Positions 54,640 through 64,000 of a DNA stretch of 64,000 nucleotides are shown here, piece after piece. The stretch lies in contig JAACJM010000172.1 in the NCBI GenBank assembly GCA_013368315.1, positions 124,001 through 188,000 on the forward strand, in the 5' to 3' direction. Both the position numbers and the translations under genes were made by a program. Within the stretch, counting starts at the first letter, position 1; each line of letters begins with the position of its first letter. This stretch comes from Tetrapyrgos nigripes. Its lineage: Eukaryota > Basidiomycota > Agaricomycetes > Agaricales > Campanellaceae. The notes beneath the pieces are model-generated. The model ran no database searches, had not been told where the DNA came from, and worked only from the letters and a program-made list of their open reading frames with translations.

Positions 54640-54948
54640 TAGGATGTGATTGAGCTTTTGTTCTGTCGTTCTGGGTTGGATGTGGCCGCCTTTTAACGAG
54701 TTTTTTCCGTGGTAATGGAAGGCGGCCAAGTTGCTGTCCGTTGGTGGTGACAGTAGTAAGCTCGGGGATGTTTCTGATGGAATTCTTTGATCATGTCTTT
54801 TACCTTGGTTAGGTTTGACGTGGGTACCCAAGTATTTTCCGAGTCGGGGTAGTCCAACCACTTTGATAAGGTACTGGGTCCCTTTTCTGTTCCGGGTCGG
54901 TTTCGAGTCTAGTATCATCTCGACATCGTATTCTTTGTCCGCGTCCAA
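54640..54948 (-). pseudogene. E5 chromodomain (frameshifted)
   Basis: [15 protein letters not shown] and GTQYLIKV start a chromodomain. A frameshift follows, after which another frame carries ENTWVPTSNL-like and IKEFHQKHP-like sequence, the end of the domain. Confidence 0.75.
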
Positions 54949-55086
54949 TAGCTCCGCGGGGGTTCAGGGTAGTTTGGTCCATGAGCGTTCGTTTCGACGT
55001 ACGGTGTTAATAGGGATGCGTGAAAGACGGGGTGTATACGCCAGGTTGTTGGTAGTTTCAATTTGTAGTTAACCTGACTGATCACT

Positions 55087-56145
55087 TCAATGATTTCGAA
55101 TGGACCATGACGACGATCGACAACTTAGCTTTTGGTTGTGTTGTTTTAGGTTCTTTCCATCGAGTAGTACCTTATCTCCGACCTTGTACCCTGTCCAGGA
55201 CATGGAATGGTTTCCATGCTGTGTTTTCATCGTTTCGGCAGCTGATGTCAGGCTCGCCTTGAGTTTGTCCCTGAGTTGGTTGAGGTTTTCGAGTCGTTGT
55301 TCTACCGTTGGTAGGTTAGAGGTTGGATTGAATGATGGAAAGAATCGTGGTTGATATCCGTGTAAGAGTTCGAATGGGGATTTTCCTGTTGCCGAGTGGA
55401 TTCTGGTGTTATGACTGAACTCGGCGTAAGGTAGATAGTCTACCCAGTCTTCTTGTCGATAGTTACAGAAGATGCGTAGGAATTGCTCGAGTTCTTGGTT
55501 GTATCGCTCCGATTCTCCGTCGGTCTGTGGATGGTAAGCGGTACTGAGGGCTGAAGTTATGCCTAATTTTCTCATGGACCGCGGCCATGACTTTGCTAGC
55601 GAACTGCGGTCCTCGGTCGGATATCATTTTGTCCCATAGTCCGTAACGTCGCCAAGTGTTGTCGAGTAAAGGTTCACTGTACCATCACTGTCAATCGTTT
55701 TTGTACACGGTGATATGATGACCGTTTTGGTTGACTTGTCGACTGTGACGTGAATCGCATTGAACCCTTTACATTCGGGGAGATCGGTGATGAAGTCGGT
55801 AGTGATAGTTCCAAAAGGACGTTCTGGGATTTCGGTGGGAATTAGGGGAATCCGAGTAGGATGATTGTTAGTTTTCGTCGCCTGGCATTTGGCGCAGCCA
55901 GTTACGTAGTCCCTGACAAAAACCGACATTCCGGGCCACCAGAATTCTCTGCTGACTAGTTCGTAAGTTTTGTATCGTCCAGGGTGTCCTGCGCTAAGGA
56001 ATCGTGATGTAATTTTACGATATCCCGTCGGAGGTCGTTGTCCGCCGGCACGTAGATTTTCCTCGGAATAAGATGATTCCATCTTCGTAGTTCCATTCCT
56101 GTAGATTCTTCGCCAGCGAACGTGGTCCGTTCCGTAGAATGACAT
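55087..56145 (-). pseudogene. E5 integrase
   Basis: The N-terminal part (56145-55624) has GHPGRYKTYELVSREFWWPG, GCAKCQATK and TITTDFITDLPE (first catalytic Asp). The second part (55575-55087) has STAYHPQTDGESERYNQELE (catalytic Glu), EFSHNTRIHSATGKSPFELL and the KVGDKVLLDGKN tail. The central SDRG-type motif falls at the break between the two frames (about 55620-55580), where a frameshift occurs. Confidence 0.85.
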
Positions 56146-56223
56146 CTAAGGCACTTACTACCTCTAGGTCCCTCTTGGGGCATTCCTTGATTCTCCGTCG
56201 GAGTTCTACGTCCCCTATAGCGG

Positions 56224-57500
56224 TTACTGCTCCTTGTCTAGTTGCTCGGATTCGGAAGAATTGGGGTCCAGGAGGATCCTGTCGGCGTTGTTTTCTCGGT
56301 TCCAATTCGTGATCTGGCCGTCTAGACAGTGGATCAGCTTTGTTGAGGCTTCCTGGTTTATGTAGAAGGGAAAACTCAAATCGTGTGAGGAATAGCGCCC
56401 ATCGTGCTTGTCGTCGACTAGTTTCTGGTTAGTCTGGAAGTATTCCAGTTCCTGTGGTCTGTAAAGATTTCGATAGTATGGGGGCTCCTTCCAAATAATG
56501 CCTCCATGTTTTAACGCTCGTATGATTGCCAGTAGTTCTTTGTCATGGATGTCGTAGTTTCGTTCGGTTTCAGAGAGGGATTTAGAGATGTAGGCGACTG
56601 GATGCCATCGGTTGTCCTCCCCTGTTTGCATAAGTATTCCCCCGTTGCGTAGTCTGATGCGTCCACCTCTACTCGGTATGGTTTCGTGTGATCCGGCATT
56701 AAGAACAGGTTTGGAAGTGAAGGCCGTTTTGAGGGCTTGGAAGGCTTTCTCGGCCTCTGTACTCCAGTACCACTGGTTGTCCTTCTTCGTCAGATCGAAG
56801 AGAGGTCGTGCGATTTTCGAAAAATCTTTGATGAAGCGTCTGTAGAAGTTCCCGAACCCCAAGAAGGCCTGTACTTCCTTCACTGTTTTGGGTGTTGGCC
56901 ATTCAACTACTCCTGCTACCTTGGTCGATCCATCGCCAAGGTGTCATGAGAGACAATCAGTCCTAGGAAGTCGACCTTGTCTGCTTCGAATACGCATTTT
57001 TCGGGTTTGGCGTACAGGTCGTTATCCCGTAGTCGTTGTAGAACTGTTCGGATCAGTTCCGATGTTCTTCTATGTCATGGGTGAATATTAAAATGTCATC
57101 CATATAAATGACGATCTTCCCTTGGTCAATGAGATCCTTGAAAATAGTGTTCATCATCGCTTGGAAGGTCGCTGGCGAGTTCATTAATCCAAAGAACATG
57201 ACCGTCGGTTCGAATAGTCCTCGGTTGGTTTTGAAGGCGGCTTTCCATTCGTCCCCCTCTTTGATACGAATGTTATTGTATCCCCACCGTAGGTCGATTT
57301 TGCTGAATACGTATGCGTTTTTGAGTTTGTCGATTAGTTCTGGGATGAGGGTAGTGGATACGCGTTCTTCACAGTCCCTTTATTGAGTGCTCTGTAATCC
57401 TGTACGGGACGTAGCTTTCCGTCCTTTTTTTTAACAAAAGAAGGGACTTGCCATTGGAGATTTTGATGGTTTAATATATCCCTTTTCGAGATTCTCATTC
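56224..57500 (-). pseudogene. E5 reverse transcriptase and RNase H
   Basis: RT motifs on the minus strand are [19 protein letters not shown] (about 57440), FSKIDLRWGYNNIRIKEGD with an intact first Asp (about 57300), and [12 protein letters not shown] (about 57105). A one-base frameshift lies just after AYPLP (about 57350) and a stop after IEEHRN. RNase H lies in 56883-56224: connection segment VQAFLGFGNFYRRFIKDFSK, then YISKSLSETERNYDIHDKEL. The DAS-type start of RNase H is in a different frame. Confidence 0.85.
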
Positions 57501-58060
57501 AGGAAGGTGTCGAGTTCGGATTGTTCGTTTGGGGAAAGGGGTATGTTTTACATGTGCGTGGTAGGAAACCGTCTTGTAACTCGATTGCGTGGTCCCAGTC
57601 ACTTCGTTGGGGTAAGCGTTCTGAAGTCTTTTTGTCGAATACCGACAAGTATTCGTGGTAATGTTTGGGTATCTGCCCCTCTAATGGGGCAGGTGAGTTC
57701 GTGGATTCGTCTTCAGTGCCTCGACGTGCTTTGGAAAAGGCAGCTCGGATACTTAGCTTGGTTTCTGATGGGTCTTCGTCGGGGTCGCTCGGGTATCCAA
57801 GTATTCCATAACGAGTTCACTCCATTGTCCTGGCACCTCCCATTGTCCGGTTGTATCTTCTGAGGTAAGCACTGCTCCTAAGTCGATTCGTTGCAGTCGG
57901 ATGTTTCTAGACTGTTGTGATCGGCGTTGTCCGGCTATCTTTGATTGTGGTGTAATTTTATGAGGTCCTACGATGTCCCTGAATGTCACTTGGTAATCTC
58001 GTGGTACGTTCTGGGATCGACTATTTCAGGTTGTTTCGTTTTCGTAGATAGGGTGTCGAC

Positions 58061-58474
58061 TTAGCTTTGGTTCGTATGGAACTTTTCTGTTGTACAAGCG
58101 TCGGGGCATCGTGTCAGGTTGATTTCTGATGTTGCCCAATCGATTTCCGGATTATGATGTCGTAACCAATCGGTTCCCAAGATGATATCGTGGTCTCCTA
58201 TGTCTGTGATGTAAAACTCGGCGGTTTCCTCATGGTGAGATTGATGGTTTGGTTGTAGATTCGTAGTTTTTGAACGGTGTAGTGTTTTACCCATCCCATT
58301 ACGTTTTCTGATCCGTCGACATTCCGAACTGGAAATGGTTTTTCTAGGGGAGTACGTTTGGTGATGTTTTTGGGCAAAGGCGTCGTTGATGATGATTCCT
58401 TCCGCTCCACTGTCTAGCAAGGCGGTTGCGTCGATTTTTCGTCCAGTTATTTTCCCGATCAATTCAACTTTCAA
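58061..58474 (-). CDS. E5 retropepsin
   Basis: ATALLDSGAEGIIINDAFA (active site Asp-Ser-Gly) at about 58425-58370, and DHDIILGTDWLRHHNPEIDW at about 58190-58130. Part of the region between is in another frame. The protease would cleave Gag-Pol. Confidence 0.85.
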   Translation of the reverse strand: MKVELIGKITGRKIDATALLDSGAEGIIINDAFAQKHHQTYSPRKTISSSECRRIRKRNGMGKTLHRSKTTNLQPNHQSHHEETAEFYITDIGDHDIILGTDWLRHHNPEIDWATSEINLTRCPDACTTEKFHTNQS

Positions 58475-58629
58475 CTCTATTGAAGGGGTCTGTTGGTTTC
58501 GAGTGATTGCCGTGATTCTTAATTCAGATGGGATCGTGGCTTACGAAAGGGTATAGGCTCGTGTATTGCCTGTGTTTTACTGGTATGTATGTCCATGTCC
58601 TCCTCCCACGACGTGGCAGGGGAGGTATT

Positions 58630-60250
58630 CAAAAATCCGATTCCGTTACGAACTTCTTTAGTAGTCCTTCTTTCTCTTCTCCCGACAATGCTCCGATTCT
58701 GGCAGTGAGTTCTGAGATATTATCCGTGGTAGTGTTGACCTTGGGTCCGAGGTCTCTGTGACGACTGCGGTTTTCTTTATGGAGGGTCTCCAGGTCGTGT
58801 TGTTGGGGTGGTCGGAGGCGTGCTAGGGAACGTAGGGCAATCGTTACCCATATGTCCCTGTCCTCGACATCTGAAGCATCGCCCTTCCTTCCTCATTTTT
58901 CCCTTTCTTGGGGGGTCAGTTTCGGTGGATATTTAGTGATTGAAGATGCACCTGGGACGTTGTCTTGGAAGGCGTTTACTTCCATACTTCTTGCTCGACC
59001 ACTTCTCGTGCCCTGTGACCCCTTCCGGTGTCCTTCTCCTTCGAGTTTACTCCATGAGGTTTTCTCTTCCTGCTTTCTAACCAAATCATGTGTTGTTTTA
59101 CCGCCGCCTTTTGTAATGCCGCGAGACTTTTGGGTTGAGTGGACAGGTAGGAGATCCGGTCGACTAGTCCTCGGGGAGTCCTTTTCGATAGTACTTCATT
59201 AACGCCTTGTCGTTATAGCCAGTATCGTCAGTGTATCGTTTAAATTGAGAGTTGTACTTATCGATGTCAGCCAGGGTCCCTTCCATTCTAATATGTTCTA
59301 TCTTGGTTTGGGCCTGGGTTTCTCGAGCTGAGGGTTTGAAGTCTCGTAGGAATTCTCGTTTCACCTCGTGTAGAGTCCAGGATTTCTTTTTCGTTTTTGA
59401 GGCGGAAGAGTCTTCATCGGTACTCGTATATTCTTCATCACTATCACTGAAGTCATCTTCCTCCTCAAGACCTTCGCCATCATATTTCGTGCCCATCGTT
59501 TCGCTTCATCTCCTGAGAATAGTGTGAGGAAGAATGATATCTTTTCGTCTTCGGTAGGATAGATTTGGTCGTTGAGACAGAGATAGTTGTTAAATTCGGC
59601 CATCCAATCTTTCATTTGGTTCCGATCTCCTGTGAACTTCTCTGGTTTTACTCCTCGCTCTTTGGTAGTCATGTTAGGGAAGGCTGAAGACTGCGCGTCA
59701 TCGTCAGGTGGTGCGACGTCATGGGGTGCTTGGGTTCCTCCCGCAGCGGCTGTGGCGGGATTTTCGGACATTTCGAGGGCGGCGTGAAGGGAGTGGAAGT
59801 CGATTGGTTGTGAGGGGTTGACTGAGATGGGTTCTTGGACTGCACTAGGAGTACTGTCTGTTGGGGACCTGTTGAGAGGGTTTTGGGGTTCTAGAGGAGT
59901 TTCGTTGTCTGGGTTCGGTTCGTGAGAAGGAGTTGGTGATGGGGTTCTGACAGGATTCGGGTTTTCTGTGGTAGATTCTGATAGAAGTGATTGGAAGAGT
60001 AAAACTGGTTCGATACCGACTGTTTGTTCTTCGGTTGAGAGGGGTCATTGTTTACGGAGAGTCGATTGGGACACAGATGGGTTGTACAAAATTCCCACCG
60101 GTTTTCGTGTGAGAAGTAGCAGTCTTGTTGATTTCGGGGGAAATGTGCGTGAGGATGTCGGAGACAAACGATGTGGGGAGAGGAAGTGCGACTGGGATTT
60201 TGTGAGGCTGTACGAGATCTAGTGCTTCTAGGGATTCCACTTCCGCTCAT
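58630..60250 (-). pseudogene. E5 gag
   Basis: A polar N-terminal region in several frames (60250-59845) precedes the capsid-like part from the ATG at 59769-59771: KPEKFTGDRNQMKDWMAEFN and ISFFLTLFSGDEAKRWARN. A second frame has WTLHEVKREFLRDFKPSARE and TGYNDKALMKYYRKGL. A CCHC knuckle CFRCRGQGHMGNDC lies at about 58880-58830, and the ORF closes with LLKKFVTESDF near 58630. At least two frameshifts are present. Confidence 0.8.
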
Positions 60251-60802
60251 TCACTCGTTTTCGGATTCCGGAAACAAGTGATCCCACTGTTCACCTGAGA
60301 CGTCTTCCCAAGAGGTTAGTGACCTGTAGTAGTTGTTTACTCTAGGGATTCGAGTTTGGAGATATTTGTGGTATTCTTCTCGGTTGAATTCCGAGATAGC
60401 GCTATCTTCGTAGTCGGCGTGACTGAACCAATATGGAAGAGTTGTGTTTCCTAGTTGAACGAAGTAACAAGTGTCTGCAATTGTAACGTGGCGTGGGGGT
60501 GTTTTCAGGTGATATCTTTATTCGGAGGTATTCGAGGATGGCAACTTCACCTGAGGTCCACGATCTTTTGTTGAGTACGATCCAACAATTGTCGAATGCG
60601 ATAGTGTGTTCATGTATTGCTGTTTTAACTTCTTCTAGGTAGTTTATGAAGCCGTCCGATGCTTTGATGGGGAAAGGATATATCGGTGGGGGTCGGGTTC
60701 GTAGGTTGTTAAGGAAGGGTTCGAAGTTAAGAGCCAGAGTATTTGTCAGAGATTTCTGTGCGAGGTTTGTCTGTGAGGTGGGTGTAAGAGAGTCTGTTCA
60801 AG

Positions 60803-61281
60803 TGTCAAGAACGTTGTCACTTAGCAAGCCACCCAAGTCACACAATGAACAAGATAGATTCGGCGAGTTACAATGAAATGAGATAGAGAAAGAGAGATAG
60901 AGACGAGAAGAGAGCGAGTAGCTGACTATGCTCGACACTGCACTGTACTAGGAGCGGAGTGGAGACGAAGTGAACAGACTAAGGAATCTAGCTACGAGAT
61001 CTATGATATATATAAAAGAGAAATGAATATGTGAGAAAGTCCATGGAGCCTAGGGATCGGAGGAGATAAGAATGTGAGTCAAGTAAAGAAGTATATATGT
61101 GAGAATGTCCATGGAGATAAAGGGAACGGAGAAGTGAGTCATAAATTGGAATGGACGATGATGAGAAGTAATTAGTGTTTATGGGTTTATGGAAGATGGT
61201 GATAGAACGGAGAACGGGAAGCAGATAGGTAATAGAAGAAAATGAAGAAGAGATGAAGGAGGCGAGAGGCGATTCATGACA
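60803..61281 (-). repeat. E5 5' LTR
   Basis: Matches 53583-54056 at ~99%; followed by the second GCGTG copy at 61282-61286. Confidence 0.95.
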
Positions 61282-64000
61282 GCGTGGACACTGGGGAAGC
61301 GGTTTCCTCATCCTCTTCCGTTCCTGGGTCCCTCTCACCAGCCAATGCGATCTGCTGCATCGCCTCCTTCTTCTTCCTTGAGAATGTGGGAGACTTGGTC
61401 GAGACTCCAGACGAAGATTTTGAAGGGGTGGACTTCTTCGTGCGAGGTGGCGTAGAATCTGGAGTGGTAACAGTAGCAGCAGGAGTCTGGGGAGAAGTAT
61501 CAACTCCAGAACCTGCTCGTGAAGCCACATCACCCTCGGAAACCTCGTCGTCTTGACTAACACCGTCACCAACTCGAGGATGGGAAGGTCCAGCAATATG
61601 ACTCAACGACGGAGAGGTGACCATGAGGTCAGCGAAGGAAGGATCTGGGAGAGAGGGCTGAGCAAGAGGCATAGAAGCTACGTGCGAAGCCCAAAGTGGC
61701 AAACCAAGAGAAGACGAGGGGACCATGGAGAAAGCCCCAGTGACCTCGTCTCGGATAAGGGTGTTGGGTTCGGCCAGGGTATTGACTTCCCAGCCGCCGA
61801 CCACTGCGAGCTGCTGAAGACGCTCGCTGGTCACCTCCAGCCTACCTCCTTCTCCTCTAGCCAAGATCTCCATGATCAAAGCAGGGTCACGAGCCTGTTC
61901 GTGCATCTTCGCCTGCTCAAAGGCGATCATCTCGTCTAGCTCTAAGACGGTCGCGCAAAGACCGTTGGCCTGAGCCTGAGTAGCTGACCGAATACGCATA
62001 AGCTCGAGGACTCGAGACACCGAAGTCTGTACCTCTAAAGAAAGAATAAAAGTAAGTAAGAGATAAAAAGACAAAGAAAAGAAAGACTCACGATGCGGGC
62101 TGTTACGTGCGAAGTAACTCGCCATGTCCTTGAGCAGGAGCACCTTAACGGTGTCAAACGTGTTGGAACACATCTGACCCGCCTTCTGGCAGCACTGGCA
62201 TTTAGCAATGTGCACCGTACCGTCAGATCCAACGCTCTGGACACCCTGCACGTCGCAAGTATGGTCCATCCGTTCCATACACCGGAAACAGGTGTCGGAC
62301 GACTAAGAAATAAGATTAGAATAAGAAAAGACAGAAACGCAATAAGAAGAGAAACTTACATGGCAGAAGTTGGCATTGGCGCGAAGCCAAGTATCCAGGT
62401 TGATGGTTATAGGTACTCGCGTACCATAACCGACCCGAATGTTGGCCTTCGCAGCTTCTAGAAAATACAAGAAAGAACTGTAAGAAGAAGGACAAGAAAA
62501 GAACGAAATACATACCGGGAGTCAGCGTATAAATGGCCTTATTCTGATTTCCGAAAGTATACTCGCTCTAGACGGGAAAGGCAGGTCAGCAAGGTGTTCG
62601 CGAAGGGAAAAGAAAGGAAAAACATACCTTGTACCCGTACTTCTTAATGTCGAAGTCGGTGAGACCCTTGGCAGAGGCAAAGACTTCGGAAATAGGATCG
62701 GTCCCATACTTGAAATTGAGATGCCCATCGTGGTCCTCCTCTGCCTCCTCCTTGACGACAATCGCCTTGGCCTTGCCTTTCGCCTTCGCCGACTTTGGCT
62801 TGACCACCACCACCTCCTCTTCTTCTTCCTCTTCTTCCTCTTCTTCCTCTACCACCGGAGTCTTTGCCCGTCTTGAAGCTGGAGTATCCTTTGCAATCTT
62901 CCGACCAGACCGGGAAGGCTTCGCGAGCAGCGGTAACACGTCGTCACCGTCGTCCATATCATCATCGGAGACTGGGGGCAACGTTTGGGACTGGGTCCTG
63001 CGAGAAGAAGTGGTGGAAGGAGTTTTCAAGATGGATTTAGGCTTGGGAACGGGCCTAGCCTTCACAGATTTCTATTAATGAAGATATAGTCAGTAAAAAG
63101 AAAGATCAAATAAGAAAAGAAGTATTAGAACTTACGGAGGTATCGGTCTTATGAGCTTTAGCTGGAGGCTCGCTATCTCCAGACAGTTCCTTGCGCTTAC
63201 GTGTAGCACGCGAAGGCGGAACCGCTACCACTGGCTTGATGGGAGCCGGTGTGATAGGAAGGAAGTGAGGAGGTGTAGGTACCAAGGTACCAGGCACTGC
63301 AACTTCCTTCCTCGAATCTGGAACCGTCGAGGTAGAAGCCTTGGTAACCGTTCGAGCCGGTTTCGTGGCAGGAGCACCCTCACGAGCTGGACGGGAACTA
63401 CTCGCGAGCCTCGAGTCCGAAGTAGGCTCATCCAGAAATGTCGGCTCATTCTAAAAAGAAAGGAAAATCAGTAAGGAATAGCAAAAGAGAACTAAAACAC
63501 GTACTTTCAGATTTCTAGGCTTAAATGCAGCCTCCAAAGAGAAATCCTGGTACAAAAAGAAGAAAACGTTAGTTCACAAAAGGCATAAGACATAAGGAAA
63601 TATCTAGACTCACCGGGAAGTCCTCCCAAAGACGACAAGAAGCCTCCGAGGCCTCGATCGCCCAGTCAAGCTCTACCTTGGCACGAGCAGCTGCGGTCTC
63701 CCAGAAAGAGTCCACAGACGCGCAGGCTTTTGCGTAAAGACCCCTGAGACGTTTGGAAGTCTGGTCACCGCAAACCTCTACGGAATACTGGAGGTGGCGC
63801 TAGCTAAGGGATTAGGATGATCAAGAACCGAGAGAAGAATATAAGAAGACACACCAAGAAAGGAAACAGTTTCCGAAAACTGTCCTGCTCCTCTCACGAA
63901 GCACTGACCATCTCGTCCTCACAGGTGTCCGCCTGTACCAACATTACGCGAAGTAATTCGCAGCGTTGAAGGTTGGCATCGTTCTTGGGATTGATGAGTC
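61282..64000 (-). CDS. Gene A: multi-exon gene of unknown function, interrupted by E5
   Basis: Minus-strand exons with GT-AG introns of 54-109 bp: 63909-64000 (partial), 63614-63799, 63505-63546, 63136-63450, 62628-63071, 62516-62567, 62360-62457, 62092-62302 and 61282-62034, the last continuing at 53577-53453. About 770 residues are visible. In order: a helical segment (SFWETAAARAKVELDWAIEA), a long Pro/Ser/Lys-rich region with a poly-Glu run (about 62815-62853), and a folded-looking part (LNFKYGTDPISEVFASAKGL). Next is a cysteine/histidine cluster (CFRCMERMDHTC and KCQCCQKAGQMC, about 62290-62150), a helical region (LELDEMIAFEQAKMHEQARD) and a serine-rich tail. The cluster looks like a zinc-binding module. 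I do not recognise the family. It may be a host gene or an antisense gene of E3. The start lies beyond the window. Confidence 0.75.

Larger units (their letters stand above)
53583..61281 (-). mobile_element. E5: young chromovirus inserted in gene A
   Basis: A 7.7 kb minus-strand Ty3/gypsy element. LTRs are 474 bp (53583-54056) and 479 bp (60803-61281), ~99% identical with a handful of substitutions and small indels. The flanking duplication is GCGTG (53578-53582 and 61282-61286). On the minus strand the order is gag, protease, RT, RNase H, integrase, chromodomain, then an extra ORF. Despite the young LTRs, RT, integrase and chromodomain carry frameshifts or stops. Confidence 0.95.

Noticed and set aside
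61274..62278. A single-exon 334-codon gene on the minus strand
   Set aside because: The continuous frame reads through a clear 57-bp GT-AG intron (62035-62091) and ends inside the E5 LTR; the multi-exon model across E5 fits better.

Overview
The window reads as a nested transposon cluster from a basidiomycete (Agaricomycete-like) nuclear genome. Three things point there: a tyrosine-recombinase (DIRS-like) retroelement with the RT/RNase H/integrase motifs of mushroom-forming fungi, several Ty3/gypsy elements, and a multi-exon gene with short (54-109 bp) GT-AG introns. A fragment that reads through TGA as Trp looks like fungal mitochondrial DNA. I see no confidently identifiable housekeeping gene.

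Region by region. 1-2.06 kb: nothing recognisable. 2.06-32.61 kb: an old minus-strand DIRS-like element bounded by ~150 bp direct repeats. Its order on the minus strand is gag, RT, RNase H, tyrosine recombinase. It is split by two plus-strand gypsy elements: E1 (4240-15119, flanked by ATGC) and E2 (17407-29807, flanked by GATGA). It also carries a 757 bp TIR element and a 175 bp MITE. Removing these leaves ~6.3 kb, a normal size for this class. E1 carries a mitochondrial insert in gag, a 58-codon duplication and an extra 3' ORF. E2 carries a 4.62 kb CACTA-like element whose core is ~3 kb of 22-bp minisatellite and whose left arm holds a second, nearly identical copy of the MITE. 32.6-34.8 kb: no gene. 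35.4-41.6 kb: a broken hAT transposase gene split by a 4.2 kb palindromic element with arrays of a GGGAATTCCC motif.

41.6-42.57 kb: 3' end of a minus-strand chromovirus (E4). It is cut by E3 (from 42574), a gypsy element with a 1.4 kb LTR, PBS, gag, protease, RT-RNase H and integrase. To its right lie a tRNA-like sequence and two minus-strand genes, B (about 51.96-52.86 kb) and A (53.45 to beyond 64 kb). Gene A has at least nine exons and is split by a young chromovirus E5 (53583-61281, flanked by GCGTG); removing E5 and one target copy restores its frame exactly. E5 has an extra ORF with a Cys/His cluster and four GW/WG motifs near its 3' end.

LTR divergence by eye orders the insertions: E2 (~91-92% identity) oldest, E1 (~95-96%), E5 (~99%) youngest. 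Every retroelement polyprotein seen is broken by stops or frameshifts, so mobilisation would need proteins supplied from elsewhere. The least explained items are the GW/WG ORF of E5, genes A and B (possibly antisense cargo of a very large E3), the 3' ORF of E1, and the two satellite-rich DNA elements.
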